Below, piece by piece: positions 17,362 to 25,416 of a stretch of DNA of 64,000 bases (position 1 is its first letter; each line of letters begins with the position of its first letter). Location: the NCBI RefSeq assembly GCF_027158485.1, contig NZ_JAMKYJ010000003.1; one strand, given 5' to 3'. Below the pieces are notes generated by a model, which made no database searches, was not told the DNA's origin, and saw only the letters and a list, made by a program, of their open reading frames with translations. The translations under genes and the position numbers were made by a program. This DNA comes from Oxalobacter formigenes. Its GTDB lineage: Bacteria; Pseudomonadota; Gammaproteobacteria; Burkholderiales; Burkholderiaceae_D.

Positions 17362-20300
17362 TTATTTTTGTCCCATTTTCACCAATCGTAGAAGTTCATA
17401 TCCCACCCCAGCAAGCCCGTTGAACCATCCCACTTCGGTCAATTCCGCTTTCGTGTTCAAAATATAGTGCCCGAACCGTTTTTTTCTGGCGGCCACCCAT
17501 GACATCCTGTTGACTGCCTCGTCGATCAGGTCGGGACGGTCCAGCCTTATGCCTGCGCTGACCAGAAAATGCACCCGGCTCATATTGCCACAGCAAAGGG
17601 TATCACTGGTCTGCATATCGAAACGTTTCACGCTTTCAATGGCAAAACCGATATTGTCCAGCATCCATTCATCGATTTCTCTGGAGATGCCAGTCATGTC
17701 AAGACTGGCCAGTCCAATACCGGCGCCCCCTGTGCAAAAACCGCACATCCCGTCAAAGGCGGAATCGTCGGACAAACGCAAATCCGGCCAGCCCTTCCCT
17801 TCACGATGCCATTGCCGCTCAAATGCCATTGCCGAAAGCGCCGCATCCAGATATTTTCTTTCATGGGTACGATCGAAGACCTTTTTCAATGCCAGTGCGC
17901 AACCGCTTTGTCCATGCCCGAACCCGAGCAATGGACGACTGTTTTGATCGCATTGCCATACATGGAAACCATCCACCGTTTTTGCCAGAGCCAGCAATTT
18001 TTCGGCAACCTCTGTCATCAGCGTGGCTCGGGCGCCGATCCGGTCCAGTGCCATAATATAACCGGCCAGACCACTCATATAATCGGGTTCTGGCGACAGC
18101 TCCAATCCCGCTTCCGCCAGTACATTGGCTTTCACAAGCCATTGCGGTTCATTGAGATACTGGGCAAGAAGCGCAGAGGCCATCAAGAGGCCACCAAGCC
18201 CATTCGTTACACCCCCATGCTGTTTTCCCTTTAGCCTGCCAGCATCCTGAAAACATTTTTCCAGCCATTTCCGTGCGTAATCCCGGTATTTTTGTTGCCC
18301 GGTCGATTGATAAAGCGCTCCGGCAAAAACCGACAGGCCTGAAAAACCATTATAAAAAGAGTTATCCATCAGTTTCTGGCTGATGGCTTCATCAGATGCA
18401 TCTGAAGCGGCGATTTCACTGACGAACCAAGTCTGTTCCCCATTTATCCGGATGGCACTGTCCAGAATATCCTGAAAAATTCTCTCTGCCTCTTCAAGCA
18501 TCTCTGCGACCGTCAACCGCCTGACTTTATCTTCAGACGAAAAAACAAACGCATTCGACGGCCGTTTTTCCTCACTAATCCATACTGCGGCAAGCGAACG
18601 TTTCAGCAGGTGCAACTGGAGAGACAAACCGCTTTCTGACATTCCGCGAAAACATTCCCGGGCATTTTCCAATGCGCTTTTTTCAAAATAGCCGTCATAA
18701 AGTTCATTCGTTCCGGAACAAATGGATAGCTTATTCGTGCTTGTATAAAAATAAGGTACATCGCCTTTGACCAGCGAAAGGAACTCCGCTTCATATACGG
18801 CATAAAGTTTCTGAAGGACAGCATCATCCGGGCAGCAACTGAACGCCGAAAAACTCTTTTCGATTTCAAAGCCTTGTGACATCCCGTCTTTCAGGGCATC
18901 CGGATAACGGATCTGCTTCAGCAAATCGACATATAGCTGAGTCGGACGAACAAGAAAACGGCAATCACAACCGGAAAAGACATTCAGTTTTTCAATAATT
19001 GAATCCTGCTGTTTCAACATGGCACGGTAAGTCTGTTCAAACCCTTCTTTCAAACCAGAGCAGATATCTTCATCGTCTATTTCCTGTCGGTCAGCAAAAA
19101 AAGGCACATTCATCCCGTCGGAATGCGTGACGGCAATGCCACCCTTGTCCCCATTGAAACCATCGAAGCGGGCGAATAGTAGCCCGCTATCCAGAATGGA
19201 ATTTCCTGTGCCCTTTTTATCTATTTCATCTTCATCCTGTGTGGCAAAACGCTTGACAACAGGGGTCACTACCGTTTCCAGATCGACGATAACCGGATAT
19301 TCACCGTGTGCAATGACATTTTCGGCATGCAAATCACTTGCACCAAGCAATGTGACAACACAGAGCAGCTGACCGGCACGATGGTAGTACCGTCTGGCGG
19401 CTTCTTTTGAAGGCAGAGGATCATGTGACATGAATTCCTTGAAGCAGTAGTCTTCTGCGCAGACCAGTTTCGGCAATTTCACCGGCCATATCGCCCCGAT
19501 TTCAGCCAGATAATCCGTAAACGCTTCAAATGCCTTGTCCAGTCGGCCGTTGCCAGGCTTGTAAACCACCTTCACCCGATTGGCAAACATGGCGATCACG
19601 ACCGAACGACCTCCGTTATGGGGGTCGCCCTGCGAAAGGCCGAGACGGGAGATTTCTCCTGAACATCCGAACGTTTCCCGCAGTTTATCGCTATCGTGCA
19701 ACATCCGGGAGAGGCATTCTTTTAGATGTCCGACATACCCGTCAATATAATCAATTGTCATTTTGCCGAGCACCGGACACTCGTGAAACGCCCCGGCGAG
19801 TCCTCCATCAAGCATTTGCGAACTGAAAGCGTCGTAATATTTTTTCAGAGCGGGAAAAGGCAATGGCAATATGCCGGGCGCCATATCGTTCAATGCATCG
19901 AGCGAAAAGAAATCGTATATCTGAAGAATGTGACGCGTTCCGTTCGTGACGATATCCTGACAGGCTGCCTCTTCAAGAAACGCGTCTCCGTTTTTTGTTT
20001 TCAGGCCAAAAACAGGTTTAAGCCTGTTTTCAAGATAAACGATAACGGGGGCAATAAAAGAAAAGAAATCTTCCGGTAAGTCATCCCCACCAAAAGGATT
20101 GTACTGAATGCGGGAAAGAATACGCTGGCGCGTTGTCGGCATCAGAGCGTTGATCTTTTCGATCTCGCGAACCCAGCGCGCAATCCTTTGAGTACCAGAA
20201 TCATCCCGTTCAGCTAAAGCAGTGGCGCCGGCAAAAAGAGACAATCTTCTATGAAATGATTGAACATCGCCATCGAAAGATATTCGACACCAGTCGTCAA

Positions 20301-20418
20301 ACCATTCCTTCAACTGTTCCGGACAACCGGCATTCCCCTGTTCCAGAAGATTCCTGCTCTTGCCGGACAGTTCGAACGCCATGTCATCCGTCATTTTCAT
20401 CAACAGAAAATTATTCAA
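17362..20418 (-). CDS. lanM: class II lanthipeptide synthetase LanM
   Basis: The product has 1018 residues from a TTG at 20418 with a weak GGCTGGA site; ATG 20400 is the alternative start. The N-terminal half is the dehydratase, with a kinase-like core VVYKPGNGRLDKAF and the catalytic region SDLHAENV near 362 followed by DLETVV near 376. The C-terminal half from about 640 is the LanC-like cyclase. Its zinc ligands appear as Cys in GFCTGGAGIG near 893 and the CCGN pair near 942. The Cys-Cys-Gly form is that of the ProcM-like clade rather than the usual Cys-His-Gly form. The enzyme should dehydrate Ser/Thr in the upstream precursor and close thioether rings with its cysteines. It starts 19 bases after the precursor stop. 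Confidence 0.95.
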   Translation of the reverse strand: MNNFLLMKMTDDMAFELSGKSRNLLEQGNAGCPEQLKEWFDDWCRISFDGDVQSFHRRLSLFAGATALAERDDSGTQRIARWVREIEKINALMPTTRQRILSRIQYNPFGGDDLPEDFFSFIAPVIVYLENRLKPVFGLKTKNGDAFLEEAACQDIVTNGTRHILQIYDFFSLDALNDMAPGILPLPFPALKKYYDAFSSQMLDGGLAGAFHECPVLGKMTIDYIDGYVGHLKECLSRMLHDSDKLRETFGCSGEISRLGLSQGDPHNGGRSVVIAMFANRVKVVYKPGNGRLDKAFEAFTDYLAEIGAIWPVKLPKLVCAEDYCFKEFMSHDPLPSKEAARRYYHRAGQLLCVVTLLGASDLHAENVIAHGEYPVIVDLETVVTPVVKRFATQDEDEIDKKGTGNSILDSGLLFARFDGFNGDKGGIAVTHSDGMNVPFFADRQEIDDEDICSGLKEGFEQTYRAMLKQQDSIIEKLNVFSGCDCRFLVRPTQLYVDLLKQIRYPDALKDGMSQGFEIEKSFSAFSCCPDDAVLQKLYAVYEAEFLSLVKGDVPYFYTSTNKLSICSGTNELYDGYFEKSALENARECFRGMSESGLSLQLHLLKRSLAAVWISEEKRPSNAFVFSSEDKVRRLTVAEMLEEAERIFQDILDSAIRINGEQTWFVSEIAASDASDEAISQKLMDNSFYNGFSGLSVFAGALYQSTGQQKYRDYARKWLEKCFQDAGRLKGKQHGGVTNGLGGLLMASALLAQYLNEPQWLVKANVLAEAGLELSPEPDYMSGLAGYIMALDRIGARATLMTEVAEKLLALAKTVDGFHVWQCDQNSRPLLGFGHGQSGCALALKKVFDRTHERKYLDAALSAMAFERQWHREGKGWPDLRLSDDSAFDGMCGFCTGGAGIGLASLDMTGISREIDEWMLDNIGFAIESVKRFDMQTSDTLCCGNMSRVHFLVSAGIRLDRPDLIDEAVNRMSWVAARKKRFGHYILNTKAELTEVGWFNGLAGVGYELLRLVKMGQK

Positions 20419-20437
20419 ATCCAGCCGGACAAATCCA

Positions 20438-20758
20438 TCAGAAACCGCATGCGCCCTGACTCATTTTTTCATAGGTCGGGCAACCGCCGCCGGTCATACC
20501 GGTTGCCAGCGAACCGATCATACCTACGACAGACCATGCTTTCTTGTTTCCCTTGCCACCAGCCGACTTGCTTAGTTGCTTGCCGCTCACCCCGCCCGAC
20601 TTGTGGCTGGCGATATATTTTTCAATATCCTCTTTCGTAATCGAATATCCGTCAGCTTTAGCCTGTTCAAGAACAGCGTCCAGATTGTCGAATTTGGCAT
20701 ACTTTTCGGCAAATTTTTCATCTTCCGACATTTTTTTGATAATCGCGTCGATACTCAT
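20438..20758 (-). CDS. Nif11-type leader lanthipeptide precursor
   Basis: The product has 106 residues from the ATG at 20758, which has a near-perfect AGGAGGAC site. Residues 1-50 are a Nif11-like leader: MSIDAIIKKMSEDEKFAEKY, then LDAVLEQAKADGYSITKEDI. A Gly/Lys/Ser-rich linker contains SGG (54-56) and AGG (66-68), either of which could be the cleavage point. The C-terminal segment has a hydrophobic stretch (AWSVVGMIGSLATGM), then TGGG, then a tail with Cys93 and Cys104. Candidate dehydration sites are Ser76, Ser83, Thr86, Thr89, Thr95 and Ser100. At most two thioether rings can form. It lies between a GNAT gene and lanM. Confidence 0.9.
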   Translation of the reverse strand: MSIDAIIKKMSEDEKFAEKYAKFDNLDAVLEQAKADGYSITKEDIEKYIASHKSGGVSGKQLSKSAGGKGNKKAWSVVGMIGSLATGMTGGGCPTYEKMSQGACGF

Positions 20759-20800
20759 ACTGTCCTCCTGTAAAAATTGAAAGAAATACACCTGAAAAAA

Positions 20801-21724
20801 TCAACCACACAGTTTTGCACCTGCCAGAAACTGCCCGCTTTTCCGGAATAAAAACTGCCGCCAGAACTGCTGTCCTTTGAATGCGAGGTACTTCTCCTGA
20901 ATTTTCCGCATCTCCATATTCTTTTCAAATACGGTATAAGCCACCTTGCTGCATTGTTCGCCTCTCGCAAAAGCCGAAATGGACGACGCCAGACACATGA
21001 AAAACACACCACTCCCCACGTAATCCGAGGCCGTTGCCAGAAACTGGACAATTGCCGTTTTCCCGCCATCATCGGATACGACGATACTGTAGGCAAGCGG
21101 TTCGCTTCCTTTCAGAACGATAAAACTGTAATCGACCAGAATATCGTGCGAAGCGAAAAACGGATTCATGTCATCCGGAAATCGGCCATCAAGGTTTTTT
21201 TCCAGACTAGACATAACGGTTTTTCCTGCCTCGGCCATACTCACGACCCGAAGTCCCTTTTTTTCCAAACGGCGAATAAGACCTGACCCTTTGGCAGCCA
21301 TGAAATCTTCCCACTGCCTGACAGTCGTACCGTTCCTGTCGATAACGACTGTATCGGACGAGTCGACATGTTCAAAACCGAGTTTTTCAAGAAAGCGCAT
21401 CAGACCCAAATCAGCTTCATCGACAAGCGTCACATGGCATTCAAGGTTTCTTCCCGGTGCCAATTCAACACAGGCATTTATCAATGCGGTTGCGATGCCC
21501 ATCCTGAGACTATCCTCATTTATCCGGATGTATTCAAGCAGAAGCTTTTCATCCTGCTGTGAATCGGCAATCAGCAAGCCACATGGAACACCATCCATTT
21601 CCGCACCTAGCAGGATCTTCCCTTCCCCGCGGCAGACCTCCTGTGCAAGCGATACACTTGCCGGAAAAATGGAAAGATACCGGCCAAGGTAGGTAATAAG
21701 ATTCAGTCTCTTTATGTCTGGCAT
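20801..21724 (-). CDS. tandem GNAT acetyltransferase of the lanthipeptide locus
   Basis: The product has 307 residues. The first GNAT domain (about 1-130) has the acetyl-CoA loop SLRMGIATALINACVE, matching the R/Q-x-x-G-x-G/A motif, and the family end FLEKLGFEHVD. The second part (about 150-307) keeps a GNAT-like beta core (PLAYSIVVSDDGGKTAIVQF) but lacks an obvious CoA-binding loop, so it may be degenerate. It heads the three-gene run, 42 bases before the precursor. It may acetylate the lanthipeptide (N-terminus or Lys) or give self-protection; the sequence does not decide. No strong ribosome site precedes the ATG. Confidence 0.82.
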   Translation of the reverse strand: MPDIKRLNLITYLGRYLSIFPASVSLAQEVCRGEGKILLGAEMDGVPCGLLIADSQQDEKLLLEYIRINEDSLRMGIATALINACVELAPGRNLECHVTLVDEADLGLMRFLEKLGFEHVDSSDTVVIDRNGTTVRQWEDFMAAKGSGLIRRLEKKGLRVVSMAEAGKTVMSSLEKNLDGRFPDDMNPFFASHDILVDYSFIVLKGSEPLAYSIVVSDDGGKTAIVQFLATASDYVGSGVFFMCLASSISAFARGEQCSKVAYTVFEKNMEMRKIQEKYLAFKGQQFWRQFLFRKSGQFLAGAKLCG

Positions 21725-21970
21725 TACTATTTTGTCAATTCCCTACAAATGAGATCATGAAGACGGTAAAAACTGTTTTTTAAATGAAATATAGTGACAG
21801 ATTAAGGTTGAGGACGCTATTAGGCAAGAGAAAAAGGCAATTCATTATAAATGTTGCGAAACTGGCTTATTCGACGGGCGACATTTTTCCGCTTTTCTAC
21901 CAAAAAATAAATGAAAATTGCCAAAAAGGAGGTTACAAAAAGATTTTATAACCAACAAACATACTATTAA

Positions 21971-22002
21971 TGTAAAGCGCACATTTAACGGTGCGCTTTA
22001 CA
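21971..22002. repeat. perfect 12-bp inverted repeat
   Basis: TGTAAAGCGCAC (21971-21982) and GTGCGCTTTACA (21991-22002) are exact inverse copies around 8 bases. No T run follows on either strand. It lies 68 bases after the tail-protein stop and 245 bases before the GNAT start, so it may end the tail transcript or act as an operator for the lanthipeptide run. Confidence 0.7.
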
Positions 22003-22069
22003 AAATATGATATATACATGTTGACGTCTGTTCAGTTTTTAACAGACCTGATGATCTTTTATTTCCTTC

Positions 22070-23497
22070 TCATGACTGCATACCTTTTCCACATGTTTGC
22101 CACATACAACTGACCGGATCAGCACTGCTTGCCACGATACCAATACTCGATTGTGTTTTCGGATTACTGGCTTTAACTGTCCAGGTCGACAATCCCGTAA
22201 TCTGGCTCGCATAAGCGGTTATACAAACTGTGTAATCCTCAGTAGAGTATGGCTGCAACAAATTAATAACACCACGCCCAGTATTATCAGTTGCGGCAAA
22301 CCCGCCCTGTTCCAGCCAGCCATCCGACCATTTCCGATACCAGTTCGTGCCGTCGTTATACGTTTCGTTCACATGTTTGTGGGTTGCGACCTCATTGGCC
22401 AGCTCTGTGATATCGATCAGGCCGGGATTGGTGGCGGCATCGAAAGCCTTGATGCAGGGTAATAAGGTCAATGCGGGTGGCTGGACGGTAGTGGATGCAC
22501 CGTAGATGGGGTTTGAGCGTGAGGCATCAAAGGCAACTGGCGTACCATTATTATTGGATGCCAGCGAATTTTTATAACCGGATGATTTGACTGGATATAA
22601 AGCCCCCTCGTAATGAGACATTCCGGCAAGGGTATTATCTATATTGATTTCTCCGGTTATATTCGGCAGCCCCGCCTCCACCTTCTGCCCTGGTACATCA
22701 CTCCCCTGCGCAAACCGATCCATCAAATCAGGCAAATTAAACGTGGTCGATCCATCGCCTTCCCCGAAGGTCGTCCCGATCGTTTCAAACAGTTCCGGAT
22801 ACGTTTGTCGTCCCACGGCTGCGCCATCGGCTTTCAGGTAGCCTGCGGGTGGGGTTGGCATGGCGAAGTATTCGATGGTGCCGACGGGTACGCCAGACGG
22901 TGGTGTGATGCCTTTGGCGGGGTTTTGCAAGACCCATTTGTCCAGTGCACCGTCGTATTGCATTTCGAGCCAGTGCCCGGCTCCGGCGATGTCTGCGGCT
23001 TCCAGTGGCAAGTTGTTTCCCTTGACGACGGGTTTCTCTCCGGTTTCATCGGCATTGAAGCTCGGGCTGGTTCCGGTATTTTTTTCCTTTGCGCGCACGT
23101 GCACCAAGAGACCGTTTTCAAGTTCTTTTACTGTCGGGGTGAAGTGCGCTGTCAGTGCATCTGCCGATCCGTCGGCTTCGGCGATCAGAAGGGAGGAAAC
23201 CGAGCTGATCGCGGTTTCGATTTGCCGGCAGAGGGTATTGATGTCGCCGTTGTCAAGGAGGGCTTCTCCGGTTTTGGCGGCGGCGAACCGTGCAACGGCT
23301 GCAGCTATGGACGATCCCTGTCGTATGGCCTTGTTGATTTCGGATGACCGGGCCATGCCTTTTTTGAAGCCTTCTTTCAAAAAGCCTGATTTCTCGTATT
23401 CGGACTGTTCGATGACATTGGCTCCTTCTCCCACAGCAAAGGGTTTGAAGTCATTTTGTGGAGAGGTTTTTGCAGTGCCTGAAGATGATGTATTCAT
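22070..23497 (-). CDS. phage tail-collar domain protein (tail fibre-like)
   Basis: The product has 475 residues without a signal peptide. Residues about 200-262 form a phage tail-collar domain: GTIEYFAMPTPPAGYLKADG, YPELFETIGTTFGEGDGSTT, then FNLPDLMDRF. The N-terminal part is Ala-rich and helical (EINKAIRQGSSIAAAVARF) and the C-terminal part is rich in Trp, Tyr and Asn, as in receptor-binding ends (DGTNWYRKWSDGWLEQGG). No other tail, capsid, lysis or integrase gene is in the window apart from a small phage-linked protein at 23821. It may be a prophage remnant, a decoy, or part of a tailocin encoded elsewhere. Confidence 0.85.
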   Translation of the reverse strand: MNTSSSGTAKTSPQNDFKPFAVGEGANVIEQSEYEKSGFLKEGFKKGMARSSEINKAIRQGSSIAAAVARFAAAKTGEALLDNGDINTLCRQIETAISSVSSLLIAEADGSADALTAHFTPTVKELENGLLVHVRAKEKNTGTSPSFNADETGEKPVVKGNNLPLEAADIAGAGHWLEMQYDGALDKWVLQNPAKGITPPSGVPVGTIEYFAMPTPPAGYLKADGAAVGRQTYPELFETIGTTFGEGDGSTTFNLPDLMDRFAQGSDVPGQKVEAGLPNITGEINIDNTLAGMSHYEGALYPVKSSGYKNSLASNNNGTPVAFDASRSNPIYGASTTVQPPALTLLPCIKAFDAATNPGLIDITELANEVATHKHVNETYNDGTNWYRKWSDGWLEQGGFAATDNTGRGVINLLQPYSTEDYTVCITAYASQITGLSTWTVKASNPKTQSSIGIVASSADPVSCMWQTCGKGMQS

Positions 23498-23820
23498 AAT
23501 AATTTCCCATAAGCTCCCGTCACTATGCGTGAAGGTGAGTTGTCAGTTAATCAAATACAACGGACTTGTTGGCGCGCCGGTAAAGATACTAACAGGCAAT
23601 TTTTCTTCGGTCAGCTGGTACAACAAAATTTAAAAACATGCCGATTTCAGGGCTTTTTGTTGTAGCGCCTGTTGTTTTGCCTGTTTTCTTGCGATAGTCG
23701 GGAACAACAGGAAAAGCAGACAATTTCTCCTCTTTAAATTCAGGGACTGATGTATGGCAAAAGCTTTTTTCACAGAAATGCTACGCTCAAATGCCAAACA
23801 GAAAATGAGAAAGTACGAAA
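23498..23820. other. intergenic region between divergent phage-like genes
   Basis: About 320 bp. It holds the upstream regions of the tail-collar gene (minus) and of the DUF6582-like gene (plus). I see no clear promoter pair, repeat or RNA. Confidence 0.4.
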
Positions 23821-24093
23821 ATGACACCTCATCGCGACCCCTTTCCCCATTACCCCGGTACCGACCGGTTGACTGCCGAAGGACGCAGCGAACTTCCCGA
23901 TTCGGCATTCGGAATCCCCGGCAAACGCGCATTCCCTATGCCGGATGCCGAACATGTCCGGGATGCCGAATCCCGTTTTCACCTCGCTTCGGATGAAGAC
24001 AAGCCTGAACTGGCTCGCCGGATTCTGGCGAAAGCACAGGAATTCGGCGTGAACGTCCAAAGCCCGAACGTGCTGGAATGGGCTAATAAATAG
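23821..24093 (+). CDS. DUF6582-like small protein, phage-associated family
   Basis: The product has 90 residues. The core LPDSAFGIPGKRAFPMPDAEHVRDAE and the later ELARRILAKAQEFGV match by eye the small DUF6582 proteins found in phages and mobile elements, in which DSAFA-P-x-R-x-Y-P-I-x-D-x-x-H is the signature. No start-site motif is strong, although an alternative is not obvious. It starts divergently from the tail-collar gene and may be of the same phage origin. Function is unknown. Confidence 0.7.
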   Translation: MTPHRDPFPHYPGTDRLTAEGRSELPDSAFGIPGKRAFPMPDAEHVRDAESRFHLASDEDKPELARRILAKAQEFGVNVQSPNVLEWANK

Positions 24094-24200
24094 TGACACG
24101 CTTTCAGGACAGTCATGAAACGGATTGGAAACAGGCTCATTTTCAATAAACAAACTGTGTCTTTCTAGCCTTATATTTCATCATTCGACAGGAGAACATC

Positions 24201-24686
24201 ATGGATTTTGAATTTGCAGTGCTCGAATTTCCGGAAACAAAAGTTGCCGGAATCAAAATTGAAACGGATATGAAAAATGCGCAAAAAGATTGTGCTGCGC
24301 TTTGGGAATCATTCGGCCCACGGGTTTATGGAGAGCTGTCTGTCAACAATTCCATCCCGGAAAGGCCTTCTACATATGGTGTCTGCAAAATGATCGATAA
24401 TGACAGGTTTGCTTACTGGGCGGCTGTGGAAATCGATTCGACAGACAAGATTCCATCTGATCTGGAAATTATCTCCATTCCACTGGCCATGTATGCGACC
24501 TGCCAGGTGCCCGGTATCAAAAAACTGGGAGAAGCCTATAAAGCCATTTATGAAGAATGGCCACCAACGCAAATCGATTATGCCATTGACGGGAAGGGAA
24601 TCAGTTTCGAGCATTACCCTTATCTGTGGAAAGAAGGAGACCTTTTTGAAATTTACGTCCCCGTCACCATGAAAGAGCCGAACTGA
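24201..24686 (+). CDS. GyrI-like / effector-binding domain protein
   Basis: The product has 161 residues with an AGGAGAA site 9 bases before the ATG. The pattern FAVLEFPETKVAGIKIET at the start, WESFGPRV, the middle TYGVCKMID and YWAAVEIDS, then IPLAMYATCQVPG and the end FEIYVPV is that of the stand-alone effector-binding (GyrI-like, AraC C-terminal) fold. Such proteins bind small hydrophobic or cationic ligands. No DNA-binding domain is attached. It is a single gene with its own terminator, next to the arsenic operon but not part of it. Confidence 0.85.
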   Translation: MDFEFAVLEFPETKVAGIKIETDMKNAQKDCAALWESFGPRVYGELSVNNSIPERPSTYGVCKMIDNDRFAYWAAVEIDSTDKIPSDLEIISIPLAMYATCQVPGIKKLGEAYKAIYEEWPPTQIDYAIDGKGISFEHYPYLWKEGDLFEIYVPVTMKEPN

Positions 24687-24730
24687 TATTTATCCTGTTC
24701 GCATTTTGACAGCACAGGATTTTTCAGTCG

Positions 24731-24760
24731 AAAAGGATGCTTTTTAAAGCATCCTTTTTT
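24731..24760 (+). terminator. terminator of the GyrI-like gene
   Basis: AAAAGGATGCTTT (24731-24743) pairs with AAAGCATCCTTTT and continues into a T run, 45 bases after the stop at 24686. Confidence 0.85.
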
Positions 24761-24970
24761 CATTTGCAAACCATCAGGCGTGTTAACCGGTTTAACCGGC
24801 ATATTTCCGTTCTGTGGAAATATCCTTTTCGCCTGCCTCGTACGTTGAACGCAAAGCATCAATCCATCCTGAATTCCAGACGGATCAGCTTGTACTAACA
24901 CTGAAAGAAAATAATTATTCCCCTGAATTACTGAAAATGAGAATCGGATACCATTTTCAGCACTTTATCC

Positions 24971-25006
24971 TTCACATCATTTCAATATTTGTTGTATCAT
25001 TGAAAT
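24971..25006 (+). promoter_or_regulatory. ars promoter with overlapping ArsR-type operator
   Basis: ATTTCAAT (24979-24986) and ATTGAAAT (24999-25006) are exact inverse copies 12 bases apart and abut the arsR ATG. A -35-like TTCACA (24971-24976) and a -10-like TATCAT (24995-25000) have an 18-bp spacer and lie over the same stretch, so bound repressor would block RNA polymerase. The transcript start would fall at or near the ATG. Confidence 0.65.
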
Positions 25007-25378
25007 ATGAAAACAGAAAACGCCTCTTCCCTTTTTGAAGCCTTGTCTTCAGACATCCGTCTGGAGATATTCCGCCTGCTCGTCAAACACGCTCCGGATG
25101 GCCTTGTTGCGGGCGATATTGCCAATCAATTGAACATTCCGGCCAATAACCTGTCTTTTCACCTGAAAAACCTGACCCATAGTGGAATGGTCAGTATGGA
25201 AAAGGAAGGCCGGTTTTTACGTTATCGCGCCAGTATCCCCCTGATGCTCGATTTGATCGCTTACCTGACTGAAGAATGCTGTCAGGGAAATACAGGCAAA
25301 TGCCGGAGTTATCGTGAACAAAGTTGCGTTCCTCCGGAATGGCTTCCCCCACTTCCGTCCGAAAAATCGGATACCTGA
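25007..25378 (+). CDS. arsR: arsenite-responsive ArsR-family repressor
   Basis: The product has 123 residues with a winged-helix domain (about 8-85): LFEALSSDIRLEIFRLLV, then VAGDIANQLNIPANNLSFHL as the recognition helix. The usual ELCVC metal motif is missing. Instead Cys91, Cys92 and Cys99 form ECCQGNTGKC after the last helix, resembling the C-terminal three-Cys As(III) site known from Acidithiobacillus ferrooxidans ArsR. It heads arsR-arsM-acr3 and has an inverted-repeat operator directly before its ATG. No Shine-Dalgarno motif is visible, which suits a leaderless message. Confidence 0.92.
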   Translation: MKTENASSLFEALSSDIRLEIFRLLVKHAPDGLVAGDIANQLNIPANNLSFHLKNLTHSGMVSMEKEGRFLRYRASIPLMLDLIAYLTEECCQGNTGKCRSYREQSCVPPEWLPPLPSEKSDT

Positions 25379-25416
25379 TTTCTCAGGTCAGCTATTTAAC
25401 ATTAAGGATTACTCAA

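Noticed and set aside
22613..23633. Two long plus-strand frames over the tail-collar gene
   Set aside because: The minus-strand frame has the collar domain; the plus-strand frames lack any domain and overlap each other.
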